A stretch of 64,000 nucleotides of DNA, from positions 434,001 to 498,000 of the forward strand of contig NADL03000038.1 in NCBI GenBank assembly GCA_002205965.3, in the 5' to 3' direction. The position numbers and the translations under genes were made by a program. Source of the stretch: Kappaphycus alvarezii. Taxonomy: Eukaryota > Rhodophyta > Florideophyceae > Gigartinales > Solieriaceae. Every line of letters starts with the position of its first letter. Within the stretch, counting starts at the first letter, position 1. Below, piece by piece: positions 1-10,905 of this stretch. The notes under the pieces were generated by a model. The model saw nothing but the letters and a program-made list of their open reading frames with translations, ran no database searches and was not told the origin of the DNA.

Positions 1-230
1 TGCCGCAAGGAACTAGTTAATAAACTGCAAATCAAATATTTACAGAAACAAACTCCAACTCATTCTTTTTTCAAAGACTGACAACAGACAATCTATTACT
101 GCCGCTGCAGGAATAGGCAGCTTTCTATTATCAACCATACAGGGGAGTTATCGACACAATCTTGTATGCAGTGACTACTAAATACACTATCAATGATCAA
201 GTTGGCCAAATAAGCGTCATAAGAGCAGGA

Positions 231-1639
231 TGTTGGTAGGAAAGCGGTCATTTTCCGCAAATGTCTGTTTTCTTCATCCCGACAGCCATCCTGGACATCT
301 TCCTTTTGAAATCTACCGTTCTATCTTTTCTTTCAAAAACGAGATCCTAATAGTCCTTTTTATTGTTGAAACCAAATTCACTGGATAACAACATTCCCTG
401 TTTTACTTTTGGGTAAGTGGTCCTCCTTTTTCGAAAACAAACCTTTCGACTTATTATCCGTGTCGTCCTCCCAATTCAGTTCCGATATTCTATGAAGCAG
501 ATTGTTTTATTTTTCCCACTAATTCATACAAAGTCAAAGCCACAGTATCGCCTTGCGTATTCTTTATTCGAAAAATGCCGGGGAAGATATCGAATACATT
601 CCCCTATTAAAGTACTATAGCAACGTTGTCGAAGCTTCACCCCTACCAACAACCACCCCGTCAGCTTACCAGCACACCCAATTATTTTTCCATCAACAAG
701 AGCCGCCTACACCCGATCCTTATCCTGATAATATCAACCAGAGCTCCGCGTTGCGTCAATTGCCTAGCATAGATGGCTATTGGGCCAACATACTGCGAGG
801 AATACCCCAGGACGATGGACCGGGAACGCGTTTGGGAGTTTTTTTCACGTCATCAATTTGTGGAGAAAGCGGAGGAGGCGGAGGTGGATTTGGAAGGATC
901 CACCTCAGACTCCTCCGCCTCCGATCCGAAGGTGAGGAGGACTAGATGGACCCATGGAGCCATTGGTTTAAAACCTCGGGTGAGTTTCTGAAGGGGCAGC
1001 AAGGAGCGTGAGGCTGTGACCGCAATCTAGGTCTTTTCGGTTGCAAATATGGAGGAGGTTGAGAATCATGAAGAACGATTGGAAGATGTATATATGTCTG
1101 AGAAGACTATCTACGATCTTGAGCTGTTCAAGGGAATTTTCAAAGATTGCATTGGAGGTATGGATATTTTGCAGGAATTGTTTCGTTCTGACCTCAACAA
1201 TTGAGATTATGAGGAGAAGATCTGGATATTTGTTCTAAAAATATCTACTGTTTGTCTTCCTCGTCCGCAAAATTCCTTTGCATGTACTGCACGGTATTTA
1301 TTATATGTGATTGAGACTTAGTTTTTGCCGAAAGTCTAAATTATATGAGCAAGTAAGCCGCATTCCTCTAGGAGAGGTCAAGGAAGTTAGAAGGAAACTT
1401 TCAAGTGCGGACTCAAATTGTTGAGAAGTTGAAAGTCTGATTCTGGACCAATCGCGAATACTAACGTTAGCCGCTGAGTATAGGTAGTAGATACTCCACT
1501 CATTTGTAGCCCCTTGATCCCATGTACCTATCCCCCTCTTCGTGTCCACAGACACTAAGGTAGATCTTTTTCGCTTGCAACACCTCTGTCTTGGGATGGT
1601 TGGTTCTGAGACCTTATCCTCGCCGATTTATCCTTATCA
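231..1639 (+). mobile_element. Old solo LTR, Ty3/gypsy family A
   Basis: The stretch starts TGTTGGTAGG and ends CTTATCA. It aligns along its length with the left LTR of the element at 35880, including the U3 start, the coding part, a decayed TATA region near 1310 and the U5 end (GCTTGCAACACC, then TTGGTTCTGAG). No internal retroelement sequence follows, so it is a solo LTR left by LTR-LTR recombination. The flanking five bases (CAGGA and CACAG) do not match, so either the edges have decayed or the ends are slightly misplaced. It is strongly diverged from the younger LTRs in the window. Confidence 0.75.
553..1204 (+). pseudogene. Decayed LTR-encoded acidic protein, family A
   Basis: This is the old copy of the protein coded inside the LTRs of this retroelement family. 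The frame opens with a segment containing NVVEASPLPTTTP, which matches the same place in the LTR at 35880 and in the minus-strand LTR at 8146. After a frame change near 775 comes GPTYCEEY followed by MDRERVWE, the decayed form of the GPTDYDDY-RR-DRERVRE motif. From 1050 a further segment ends in FKGIFKDCIGGMDILQELF and a TGA stop, matching the C-terminal motif of the younger copies. Several frameshifts separate the blocks. The V-x-V-I-S core seen in other copies is not recognisable here. Confidence 0.65.
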
Positions 1640-3779
1640 CACAGCTCTATAAATTAATAATTTATAAAATATCAACAGCGATCCACACTGCCCCGGAACG
1701 CACCAAATGTTCAGAAGAAATTACTGCACAGATTCAAACCCCTCAACTTAAGAGACGGTACCGGAGCATGCTAAGCGAAGTAGGTACCTCACCTACTTTT
1801 CCCGCTCCGGTCTTCTGTATGTCCTGAGCATAACTGCCTAACACATAGACGAGCAGACGGAGAAGCATCTAATTTTCTGAAGTGAGTACTCAGATTCCAA
1901 AGTTGGTCAACCCCGGGATACTTAGTGAAACTCTACACAGCCGCAATATCCGCTGCATCATCCGGACACAATCAAAACCGCTGAATTAGTCAATGATGCA
2001 GTCCACAAATCGCGCACCGGTGAAACTCACACTCTCCTGGTGCACCCATTTAATGGATCAATAGAAAACGCGACTTAGTGTCCTATATATCAGGTAAATA
2101 AAATATATGCTGCCTTCAAAGCCATGAGTCACAACTATATGGCACGTGCCTTAAGAAATGGACGTTGTAAATCCTATTTTCAAACTAAATAAGTCTACAA
2201 ATACAATTAATTAACATCCTTTTTTCAATTTCCAGTCAAAGACTAAGCTGCATACACTTATGGAATATAGAATAACGCCAAAAAGACCGAAAAATGTCAG
2301 CCATTATCACGCGAATCTAATCCAACCATAAAAAATCTTTTGATCGAACCAAATAGCCTGTCATTTCCAAGCACGCCAATCAATCCCTAAACACACCACC
2401 ATTAATTGACCTCACACAATTAATCATGAATAAAAACATCTAAGATCTTCCTCGTAAGGTCTTATCATGTGTAAAGGTAATTCAAGAAAAAATAAGTATA
2501 TTGAAACAGTTTTTGTGAAATCTGGGGCATATTTTGTAGCTCAATTACGTTCATGGTAAATATTATTGATTATTTCGTTCAAGGTAATGTGCTTTTCTGG
2601 TGTTTAACTTCCAGAATCCGGCACTAGTTCAAACTCACCATAGCCCGGGGACAAATAAATGTCACATAGTTACAAAGTGCAATGTTTTTCATCGGCGTTG
2701 TGGTTTGGCGCTAGTTGTACTATCAAGAAAGCAACTGAATAGTCGGGATCAATCAATTCTCATGCTTCACTCTATGTTGCTAGCATGGTACCGTTGCAGA
2801 GTGATATAAGTAAAGCTAATACTAACAACGCGCTGATCTAATCTCTAAATCAGACTTCAGCTTCAAATCTTTTAGACTCACTAATACATGCAGTCAGTCA
2901 TTTTTCAGTTTCGAAGTTCTCTAATCTCACCTTAAATGACTCAAAGAAATCGATCGGCTGCATAACTTTTGTCAAAATAATCCCTTTTTTTCTTTTACTG
3001 GCCTTATTTTCTTTTTAGCGTTTATATTAGTCTCATTTACGTTTAGTATTATGAGCACCAAAGTGCACGAAAATTTCCCCACACGTAATAACGTGATTCT
3101 GTGCTGAAAACCTCTCTTGCTATAATCATTTCACATTGGGACGTAAAAGGAGGACTTCAGAAGTACTTCATTCTGGTGAAGCCATTAACCGATGGCATTG
3201 GAACAATAGGGTGAAAAAATTTGTCTAGTAATGCTGCGGAATATGTGATGGTTGATCACAATCCATAGATGTGGTACAAGCGATCTGTTTGAGGAACAAG
3301 GTACTAGTGGTTTTTGGTGATTTATATTCGTGGTCTGAATGTATATTTGGTACGTCGTCCATCTTTTTTGCTTCTAACATATGAGTTTCCAAAATTCTCA
3401 CCGACTGACTTTTCTCATCCTTAGTTGTCAATCACATTCCGACCAACACCGTCACACTTAGTTCACAAGCTATTATGACTATTTTAGCCCATAGTTCACT
3501 AGCCCAGCAAATTCTAATAGACTTTGTCACATGTGATTTAGAATCTTTACCATTTAAAAGAATTTTGTCATAACTTTTTCTTACCTCGTCCCATATTTCA
3601 AGACATACTGAAGAATTCTGCCATATGTTTATTAAAAAAGGCCCACCTTCACAAATCCCCCGATTCTCAGCCGTCCTAAATCGCACAATAAACACACTAC
3701 CTACTTCCTCTCGTGTATAATTTAGAAATTAATACATTGTTTAAAGTATTTCGTGCGAAAACGGTCCATCGTTTTTAAC
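1640..3779. other. AT-rich stretch without a recognisable gene
   Basis: Only short open frames occur, none with a recognisable motif. The largest lies on the minus strand at 3432-3695 (87 codons) and resembles nothing I know. A short AT palindrome lies at 1648-1666, just outside the solo LTR. The DNA is most likely decayed repeat material. Confidence 0.5.
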
Positions 3780-4140
3780 GAAGGTTGCGTTGAAAATGAG
3801 GTAAATAATTGCACTTAAGATGTGAGAGACAGGGTCAGAGATGCAGGGTCGGAGTGCGAGGCTAGAGGGTGCTCCCTTACTATACTGCCCGGCCAGCGGC
3901 TACACCGTCTATGGTGACATTCATACAGACTTCTTTCCATATTGCGTAGCACAATTTGTTCTTTAATTATTTTGAAGTGACCATGTTTATTTTTTGGACC
4001 CCTCAAGAAAGGACTACCTTGCGAATATGTAAGTAGGTTGGCAGAGGAACGATCTGAAGGGTAAAAAATTCCGCATCTAACGATAGCCACACATCAAAAT
4101 TCTTTCTTCCCCCTCTTCAGTGCTCTCCTACATGCTCTTG
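3780..4140 (+). repeat. Dispersed repeat, copy A (uninterrupted)
   Basis: This segment aligns with 7960-8145 and then, after skipping 1.63 kb, with 9776-9950. Shared landmarks are AATTGCAC, GACAGGGTCAGAGATGC, CGTAGC, TTTTGAAG-GAC and ACGATAGCCA. It is the uninterrupted version of a repeat whose other copy is split by the solo LTR at 8146-9775. I see no coding motif in it. A minus-strand frame at 3815-4090 (91 codons) covers it but is not preserved in copy B, so I do not call it a gene. Confidence 0.65.
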
Positions 4141-5103
4141 ATCTTTCACTCAGTAAAACGCCTTCAGCATGCTACTTACGTCGATAGTAGTTGATTATTC
4201 CCCTCAAAATCGACCTATGGTTTTCGTGTGTAATCTAACTTGAGTAATGTTTTCACCCTCTTCAAATATCTCTCGATGCAAATTTGAAGTGATGAGCAGA
4301 GGCTGCGCGAGATTCCATCGAACTTTGACGGGGAAACGTTGGGATTTTCTACCAGCTTAAAGCTTTAAGGAAAAATGGCACCTTGTCGTACTGGTTCCTG
4401 AATTTGTCCAGATTGTTAAAGCGTTAATCTAGAGCAGTTTTCGATAAAAACCGATCCCTCCGTAATCAATAATCTTGCGATGGAGGCTAGGGTAGGTCTA
4501 AAGCTTCCAACAAAATTATTTGTAAATACGGGCTTCCTACTCTTTTATGGGATAGCTTAACAAAAAAATACGTTTGGGCTGCTTAGTAACGTAGAATTAG
4601 AGTTTACCGACCCCAATCCGTACATCATTTACTCTAGCACATCATTTACTCTAGCCCCAAGAACTGCCAGGTCATTAAATCTGCCATTATTGCCATCGAA
4701 GAAGAGTATTAAGCATTTGATTCTGCCCAAACGAAAGTTGCCTTTCCATTGAATATCAGGTTTGTCACGGATATCACCTCTAGTTCGGGCAAAAGGGATG
4801 ATCTTTATGACACCGCGATATTATGCTATTATGGCAAAGGAGAAGGTGTCAATCCCACTGTTTCGTGTTGGTTACGGTGTGTAGGAGGTCCCTGAAAAGG
4901 TTGGAAATATTGTAAGAGCTTTCTACGACTTCTCATTGATGATCGAGACTCTGTGGATATAGCTCTATTCAATTAAGAGATCCTCCCGATAGTTGATAGA
5001 CCTTCGCAGGTAGATTGCGGCTGCGGCTGTCCTTTTTGTCACAATTACAGGAAAGGTGTAAATGATTCTCTCATAACCCTCACTGCGACACCAGATGCTA
5101 TGA
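4141..5103. other. No gene seen
   Basis: Mixed-composition sequence with many stops in all frames. A short direct duplication of CATCATTTACTCTAGC occurs near 4624-4655. Nothing else is recognisable. Confidence 0.5.
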
Positions 5104-5424
5104 GTGCCTCAAAAATTGATATTTCGGGCTAAATTTTTGGAGTTTAAGAAAGCATTATTTACCCCTGAGGATTTTTATATGGCAATTGAAGACTCTAGTG
5201 GTGAGAATGCAGATGATGAGTACGAGAGAGAGACCACATCAATAGTCATTAGTGGCTCTGAAAGCGACGAATGTCTCTCTAATAAACGAAGTGAAATCCG
5301 AAAACACTACTATTTACTCTCTCGAGGAGTTCAAGTTGCTATAATCGCTGCAATTTTACACCCAAATCTAAGTGGGCCCTTTGAATCTTCTCCAATATCG
5401 CATATTCGTTACGCATGGAAGTAA
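5104..5424 (+). pseudogene. Small acidic ORF with SUMO-interaction-like core
   Basis: The frame codes 106 residues. The first half is acidic (EDSSGENADDEYERE) and runs into TTSIVISGSESDE. That resembles the E-T-E-G-V-I-V-I-S-E-S-S stretch of the LTR-encoded protein at 36232-36726, with the same order of acidic run, branched hydrophobic run, serine and acidic residues. The N-terminal DYDDY-RR-DRERV motif and the C-terminal DC-MDIL motif of that family are not visible, and LTR sequence is not evident around it. It could be a remote or degraded relative, or an unrelated acidic ORF. Confidence 0.3.
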
Positions 5425-5500
5425 GAAAAATGTGCCTGGGCAGGAGCGAAAACTAATGGTAATAAGAAGATGCCGAAAAGAACTTTAAAATGTAGGGGCC

Positions 5501-5540
5501 ACAGGAGTTCAATATTTTTCACAGGAGTTCAATATTTTTC
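5501..5540. repeat. Exact 20-bp tandem duplication
   Basis: The unit ACAGGAGTTCAATATTTTTC occurs twice in direct succession without a mismatch, suggesting a recent slippage or assembly duplication. Confidence 0.9.
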
Positions 5541-5942
5541 CGATTCTATCCCTAATTATGACTTAATGCCAAATGTAATTCTACGACGAAGATATCTTAT
5601 TATCAGTTCCTACAAGGCGACGCGATACTGATACAATGATTCATTCTGGAGCTTTTCATCGGATGAATCATTTCTTTTCTTAACGGATGGTCCCATGTTA
5701 GAAAGCGTTGACTTCATGTCGTTAAATTTTAACCTTTTCGGTATGGACGCACATGCGCTGTTGTGCGACATGGGAACAATCCTGGACAATATTTCCATAA
5801 TTCGTTGCGAAACTTGATTTGAAGCCATTTTATGTCAAAAGGTCTATCGCAGTATCAACAGTCGTGATGAGTTAAGTGAATGCAATCCTAAAAAATAGAC
5901 ACATCTCATTCGTAACTCTATTTATGTCGTTGACCTCGTGTA

Positions 5943-5987
5943 ATCACCGTTTAGAGTCCTAACTCAGTTAAGATTCTAAACGGTGAT
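5943..5987. repeat. 45-nt near-perfect palindrome (hairpin)
   Basis: The arms ATCACCGTTTAGAGTC (5943-5958) and GATTCTAAACGGTGAT (5972-5987) are reverse complements except for one pair. The spacer holds a further TAACT-C-AGTTA palindrome, so the whole 45 nt folds into one hairpin with two imperfect pairs. It lies in gene-free DNA. It could be the fused ends of a small inverted-repeat transposon. Confidence 0.85.
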
Positions 5988-6699
5988 CGGTGACCCGGTG
6001 ATGGACACCTTGCAAAACCATTCTGTATTACGGAAAAAGAATCTTGATTTTGAGGTAAGAATCGAATATGGTCATGCTGTATTGGCTCCCTGGACTTGCC
6101 AAAGTTATCGCGGAAGATCTCTTCAAAAAAGTAGAAATTAACGGTAGCAAGTACTTCTTTTTATCGCGTCCCGTGGTTCACTTGAATAGAAAGTTCGGAT
6201 TAATATGGAATCCGACATGAATAATGTAATGATTTCGTACTCTTCGAAATTATCAAAGAAAACGAAAAGACTTTGTCTGGCGACAACGGTCATGGTACGT
6301 TCATTTATTTCCATAAATGGAGCTTTCCCACCTACTGCTGCTTAGGAGCAATTAAAGAAAAATCTGCTGCAAAATTTCGTATTTGATGGGTCCCTTTTCG
6401 ATTTGCACCCTTACACTGTTACTGTTTAGGATTCTTTCTTTCTTTCTCACCGACAACGACTCGATATATCATAGATGCTGTCTTCTGCCACGAAAGAAAA
6501 CCGGATCGTGCGTAACAAGCTGAAGAAGATGTGAGAAGACATAAAAATCAACCATTCATCTTCTGCGTTGTCTTTTCTTACGTTCTTATCTACTAAGGAA
6601 GAAGTAAAGTACTTTTTCGCTTTTCTAGCAGGGAGCTTAATCAAAGGATTCAGGTTATCCGTTTATACTACCGAAAACAGAGATATCCTTGACTTTTTA

Positions 6700-6990
6700 A
6701 GGTTTTCAAATGGATTCCCTCCTCTAGAGGACTCATTGATCATTTTAAAGTCCGGCTCGAGTTCTCTCGAAATGAGAAGTTAATCTTGTTTTATACGTTT
6801 GGAACTAATAGGTTCAAATTCATTCCGTTCGGCCTCCTGAACGTTCATTCAACATTTTAAGAGACAAAGTATCATTTATTTGCGGACATATAGCTTGCGC
6901 GGTTGTATTTAAATGGTGTATTTTAATGAAATGGTATTGGTTTTCTTTCCCTAGAGGAGCATGTGAAATATTTAAATCCTAAAATTATTT
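6700..6990 (+). pseudogene. Ancient Ty3/gypsy reverse transcriptase relic
   Basis: The frame through 6771-6858 reads NEK-x3-F-x4-GTNRFKFIPFGLLNVHSTF, then a stop. This lines up with EK-x3-F-x4-GTFRFEVMPFGLMNAPATF in the intact element at 55.7 kb, the conserved reverse transcriptase block preceding the catalytic YIDD box. Further on, SLEEHVKYL near 6950 resembles the S-E-x-H-V-K segment after YIDD. The YIDD box itself is not recognisable and stops interrupt the frame. It is much more diverged than the other Ty3 copies here and so is an old insertion. Confidence 0.55.
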
Positions 6991-7959
6991 ACGAAATGGG
7001 AAGCTGTTTCACAGCTACCGTGCTTTCTCCTTTATTGCGATAGTGTAAGATTAATTTGATAGTTTTTAAGTCATTCAGGCAGATGTTATGGTACAGATAT
7101 CGAAATTGGGAATAAATTAGTCGTAGACAACCAAATTCACTACGCAGAGGTCTTTCTGGACACAAAAATCGACAAATGCTAATTAAACTGTTACTTTTGG
7201 GCTCTCCTTGGAGTAGAGCCCCGCCGTACTGGTAAAATACAGGTAAACCCTTCAGGCTTTAATGGTAGAGAAGTGCTGCATACAAGCCCTAGGACTTTAT
7301 TTCACTCAGTAAGTAGCTCGAAAGGCAAGGAGGGTCGAAATGAAGATGCAAAGAGAAGTCAAGTTTTCCATCCTGGATCTAGTCTTGGACAGCAAGCTAT
7401 TTCAGGATCTAGGTGTCCTGCACTTTGGTCTAATTTCCCGAGACAATGGGAGGTGGTGCAAATATCTGTCTCTCACGACGTATTACTTTTCCACACGGAA
7501 CATTCTGAGCCTAGGCTTTTCGCGCCTGGAGGCTTCACAAGTACTACCCCATTCAGAACAATCTCCTAGCCAGCAAAACTGAATTCCAATTCTCTGGTCG
7601 CCTGAAATCAATTTCCGCTTCATTGAAACCTACCTTTTCGGACCCCTGATGAGATTTATTCTTCCATCACTCTTCAGCATGATTCTTAAACACTTTTGCA
7701 AAATGCGCGTGACCAGAGACCATAGCTTCTTTCGTGGAGCCTTGCCGCCATTTGACTGACTCGCAGTCCGTTTCGTCCGATTCATTTATAACAAACGACT
7801 GATAATATTGAAACGACATACAAGGGTTACAACGGCGATGAAACTTTTCTCGTCTGACCCTAATGATAGATCAATATTGGCAGGAAATGGTTCGCACGGC
7901 GCCACACTCGGCGCTATGATCGCGATGTGTCGCGGTATAGTATAATTTTGAGAGTTAGG
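6991..7959. other. No recognisable gene; one unassigned ORF
   Basis: A plus-strand frame at 7340-7582 codes 80 residues without a known motif and an overlapping frame at 7273-7569 codes 98. Neither has a family signature or a repeat partner in this window. The stretch may continue the retroelement remains seen at 6.8 kb, but I cannot show it. Confidence 0.35.
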
Positions 7960-8145
7960 GGCATAATTGCACGTTTAATGTGATAGACAGGGTCAGAGAT
8001 GCGATTTCGGTGTGCAGCAAGGACCGGAGATGCTCAGTTACTGTAATATTATGATCGGACAGCAGATACATCTTTTTGATCCAATTATTGAGGCGCTTCT
8101 AAATATCGCGTAGCTTTGTCAGCTATTTAATTGTTTTGAAGGGAC

Positions 8146-9775
8146 TGATATGGATAAATTGTCTGAAAATGATATTTTCTGAACAAATTATCCCAAGTCA
8201 GAGGTGTTACAAGTGACAATATTGCTACCGAAGTTTGTTTGTGGGAACATTAAGAGTTGAATAAGGGTGGGAGGCCAAAAGGATACAAATGAGTATAGAA
8301 AGGGCAGGGTCTATCACCCGTGCTCATGAGATAATGTAAAAGTAGCATTTCAGATGCATTTCGTAAGGCAGAAGTTGAATTTCAACTTCTGGACTACTTG
8401 GGTCTGCACTTGAAGTTTTCTTCGAACTAGCTTGCCCTATCCTAGAAGAATCATTTCAATAAGCCTATATAGACTTTCCGGCTAGCCCTAAAGTCTCAAA
8501 CAAACATAGTAAATCCCATATTATGCATTAAAGGTAATTTTTTGGACAATAAATGCTAACCGTAGATAATATCATGATATGTATCCAGATATCTTCCTAA
8601 AAATATTCATCCTCGAAATCGGAGCCAAGCAATCTCTCCAAAATATCCGTTTACCCAATTTAGTCTTACAAATTTTGTCAAATAGTCTAGAATGATAGAC
8701 AGCCTCCTCCCACATATTAGGATGCTCCAGTCCCTCTTCAAAACAATAAATCTCCGCTCTGTCACCAGCAACAACGTCCGAGATTACGAATACTTCTTCA
8801 CTCTTTCCTCTATCCTCCTCCTTACATTGACGGCTGATCCATTCCTAAACACGTTCCCGTTCCACCCTTCTGCAGTAGTCCTCGTAGCCTGTTGGCCAGT
8901 TTTCCATCACACACAGGCTTTCGATGGGACGACGGGCTCTGACTGACTTGGTGATGTTGAGAGATGGGCAGAGGTTTTCCATGTTGAGGACATAGTAGGG
9001 AAGCCGAAGGAGTGGTTGATGGCAGGTATTTTGCTTCAACGACGTTTCTATCGATCTGAAACGAAGGTCTGATGCTTAGAGCTAGTACACTGGTGGGAGA
9101 AGGTAGAGATGATAGAGTTGTAGACGACCGTCCCTTGCTTTCTTTCTTTATCCCGGAATTGGAGGCAATATCCAGGTTTATATACTCACCAACAGCATTA
9201 GATGTGAGTTTGTACAGCATACAAGTCTACCCCGATAGAGCTCTAAATCGTAAGCGTTATAAGTACAACAAGTATTTAGAATTATATGATTGGCTAGAAC
9301 GGACGCGCTTCTACAATGTATGGTTGTCATTAAAAATATTGCTGTGCAGCGGCCCTAGTGTGATTTGATCGCAGCATGCTTTGTCACACGATCTTTATAC
9401 AGGGTAATGTTTTCTACAACTTTCTCTGCCTTCAGTGAATTAAAATTGTAAGGCAATGTTGCGGCTTTGAATCTGCACACATTCAGGGCAATAACGAAAA
9501 CTGTGTTTTATAAAATATCGGAAGTGAACAAGTTGAATGATAAAGCGGATCACAAGTCGAAAGATTTCTTTTCGAAAAAGGAAGGCCAAATCCTGAATAT
9601 ATAAAATATAAAGTAGAGTCGTACAGTGAATTCGGATTCATGAAGTAATAGGAATTTGGGGTTTCTTTTTTGGGGAGAAAAGTTAGGACGATTAGTTTGG
9701 AGAAAGAGAGGTCAAGGATGGATCTCAGGGTGACGGGAAAAGTAAATTGCCGAAAGGATCGGTTCCGTGATAACT
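8146..9775 (-). mobile_element. Solo LTR on the minus strand, family A
   Basis: Read on the minus strand this matches the family A LTR. The U3 start is decayed (GTTATCACGG against GTTGGTATGG), followed by the same early U3 landmarks, the coding block, CTATATAGGC near 8470 as a TATA-box remnant, the AGACCCTGCCC block near 8310 and the terminal TCCATATCA. No retroelement interior lies next to it. It is longer than the other LTRs, so it probably holds a small insertion around 9.25-9.5 kb. The copy A/B comparison supports both edges. Confidence 0.75.
8600..9075 (-). pseudogene. Decayed LTR-encoded acidic protein, minus strand
   Basis: On the minus strand the frame carries RNVVEAKYLPSTTPSA, then NWPTGYEDYCRRVERERV, which matches the NGPTDYDDYCRRLDRERV motif of the copy at 36.4 kb. 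After a frame change it continues SEEVFVISDVVAG, EEGLEHPNM, then VYHSRLFDKICK. These align in order with the V-I-V-I-S-D core, EEGLEDFDM and IYHSEPFEGICRD of the copy at 52.4 kb. So the SUMO-interaction-like core (here V-F-V-I-S-D) survives even in this old solo LTR. The acidic middle is mostly lost. Confidence 0.65.
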
Positions 9776-10157
9776 TGGACTATATTCATTTTTAGGGCGC
9801 CAAAAGACGCGGCTCTGGACAATACTTACGGAGTTGGGCCGACGATGCGAACTGAAAGCAAAAGAACGTCGGAACCCAACGATAGCCATACACACGTGGG
9901 CGTTCTTCACCCTCGTCAGCGCTCTCCGCCACCCTCTGCACCCCGCATGCAAGAAAACGCACTAAACAGATTGAAAAATCACCCAAGAACATAAATAAAA
10001 AACCAGGGAAGATGTCGCCGCTTAACAATTTGACAAGACAGCCTGTCACACCACGAACAAAATAATAATTCAGCTACAAGCAAGGCAACAGCCGAAAGAT
10101 ATAGGAGTCATCAGATTCGTTCCAACACCTACGACTGATCTTTACTGTGGTAACAAC

Positions 10158-10560
10158 ATGTACGGTGTTCCACTTTACCAGACCCGAATTGGCGGAGTGG
10201 GGCATACCGTCAGCATGGACTTTTCCGACCTTACCTTCGTCAACCCCTTGGCACTCTCGAGCAGGAGAGTTCGCACCTTTAACCCGCTGGCCTCACTCCA
10301 TGCAGCGAGAAACAGGGAAGTGAGAAAGTACGATTCATTCATCACGAATTCTGCCAGAGGTAGACTTCTTTCCGTCCCCATCTCCACCCTCAGAGGTTGG
10401 CACCCGGATGCCTTCGCGCTGCGGAGCGACGTCGCGTGGAATGTTGCAGCAAGGACAATGGCGACATATGGAAAGGTCTAAGAAGTCCTCACTCAAAGCC
10501 ACGCCGCAGCGCCATCAATGTCCAGTGCTGCCTGCCTGATGGCTGGTCTTGAGCCCGTCT
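10158..10560 (+). pseudogene. C-terminal domain of a non-LTR-type retroelement polyprotein
   Basis: The frame 10158-10481 carries FSDLTFVNPLA, then AARNREVRKYDSF, then LLSVPISTLRGWHPDAF and AARTM. This order (D-x-T/V-V-x-P, then E/Q-x2-K-Y, then a P-x-S-T-x-G-W-x-P-x-A block) is the pattern found after the reverse transcriptase in many LINE-like and related eukaryotic retroelements, where the D and K residues suggest a nuclease-like fold. That is family knowledge recalled, not searched. After a frame change at about 10485 the sequence continues MSSAACLMAGLEP. No reverse transcriptase domain precedes it, so the copy is 5'-truncated or broken. Confidence 0.55.
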
Positions 10561-10739
10561 TCTTGGGTGATCTGGGCGCGCTGCTGAGCTCGCCCAGATC
10601 ACGCAAGAAAACGAGAACCAAACCGATATCCTCCTCTCTCCAGTCGGGATTGATACCTATGGCGCCTTGGGCAATGACGGTTAAGGTTTTCTTCGCCGCC
10701 TTGCTTCCTTCGCTTCTTCCCGTCGCGGTTCCTCCCCTC

Positions 10740-10905
10740 AACAGGAGCGTCGCGACTTCGTTACCCGTTTGCGTTTACTCTCCATGTGATGCAGGCCAGA
10801 AAAGTTTCCACCCGCCGCCTGCATTCGTAGTTAATTTATGAATACCCTCCGCACGCTTCCGTACCATACAGTACTCTACAACTCGTAAAGATTCACCACC
10901 ACCAA
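10740..10905 (+). repeat. Retroelement 3' tail, shared with 63.5 kb
   Basis: This segment (landmarks GCGACTTCGTT, GTGATGCAGGC, TTTCCACCCGCCGCC, GCATTCGTAGTTAATTT, ACAACTCGTAAAGATT) reappears on the minus strand at 63515-63660 with roughly one change per ten bases. It follows the retroelement C-terminal domain above and is most simply its 3' untranslated part. Confidence 0.7.

Larger units (their letters stand above)
7960..9955 (+). repeat. Dispersed repeat, copy B, split by an LTR
   Basis: The left part (7960-8145) and right part (9776-9955) together match copy A at 3780-4140. Removing 8146-9775 restores the alignment at TTTTGAAG-GAC followed by TAT-TTTATTTTT-like sequence. The bases flanking the insertion are GGGAC on the left and TGGAC on the right, a likely 5-bp target duplication with one change. 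Confidence 0.65.

Noticed and set aside
226..1644. 5-bp target duplication around the solo LTR at 231
   Set aside because: The flanks read CAGGA and CACAG; shifting the edges by one or two bases does not give a match.
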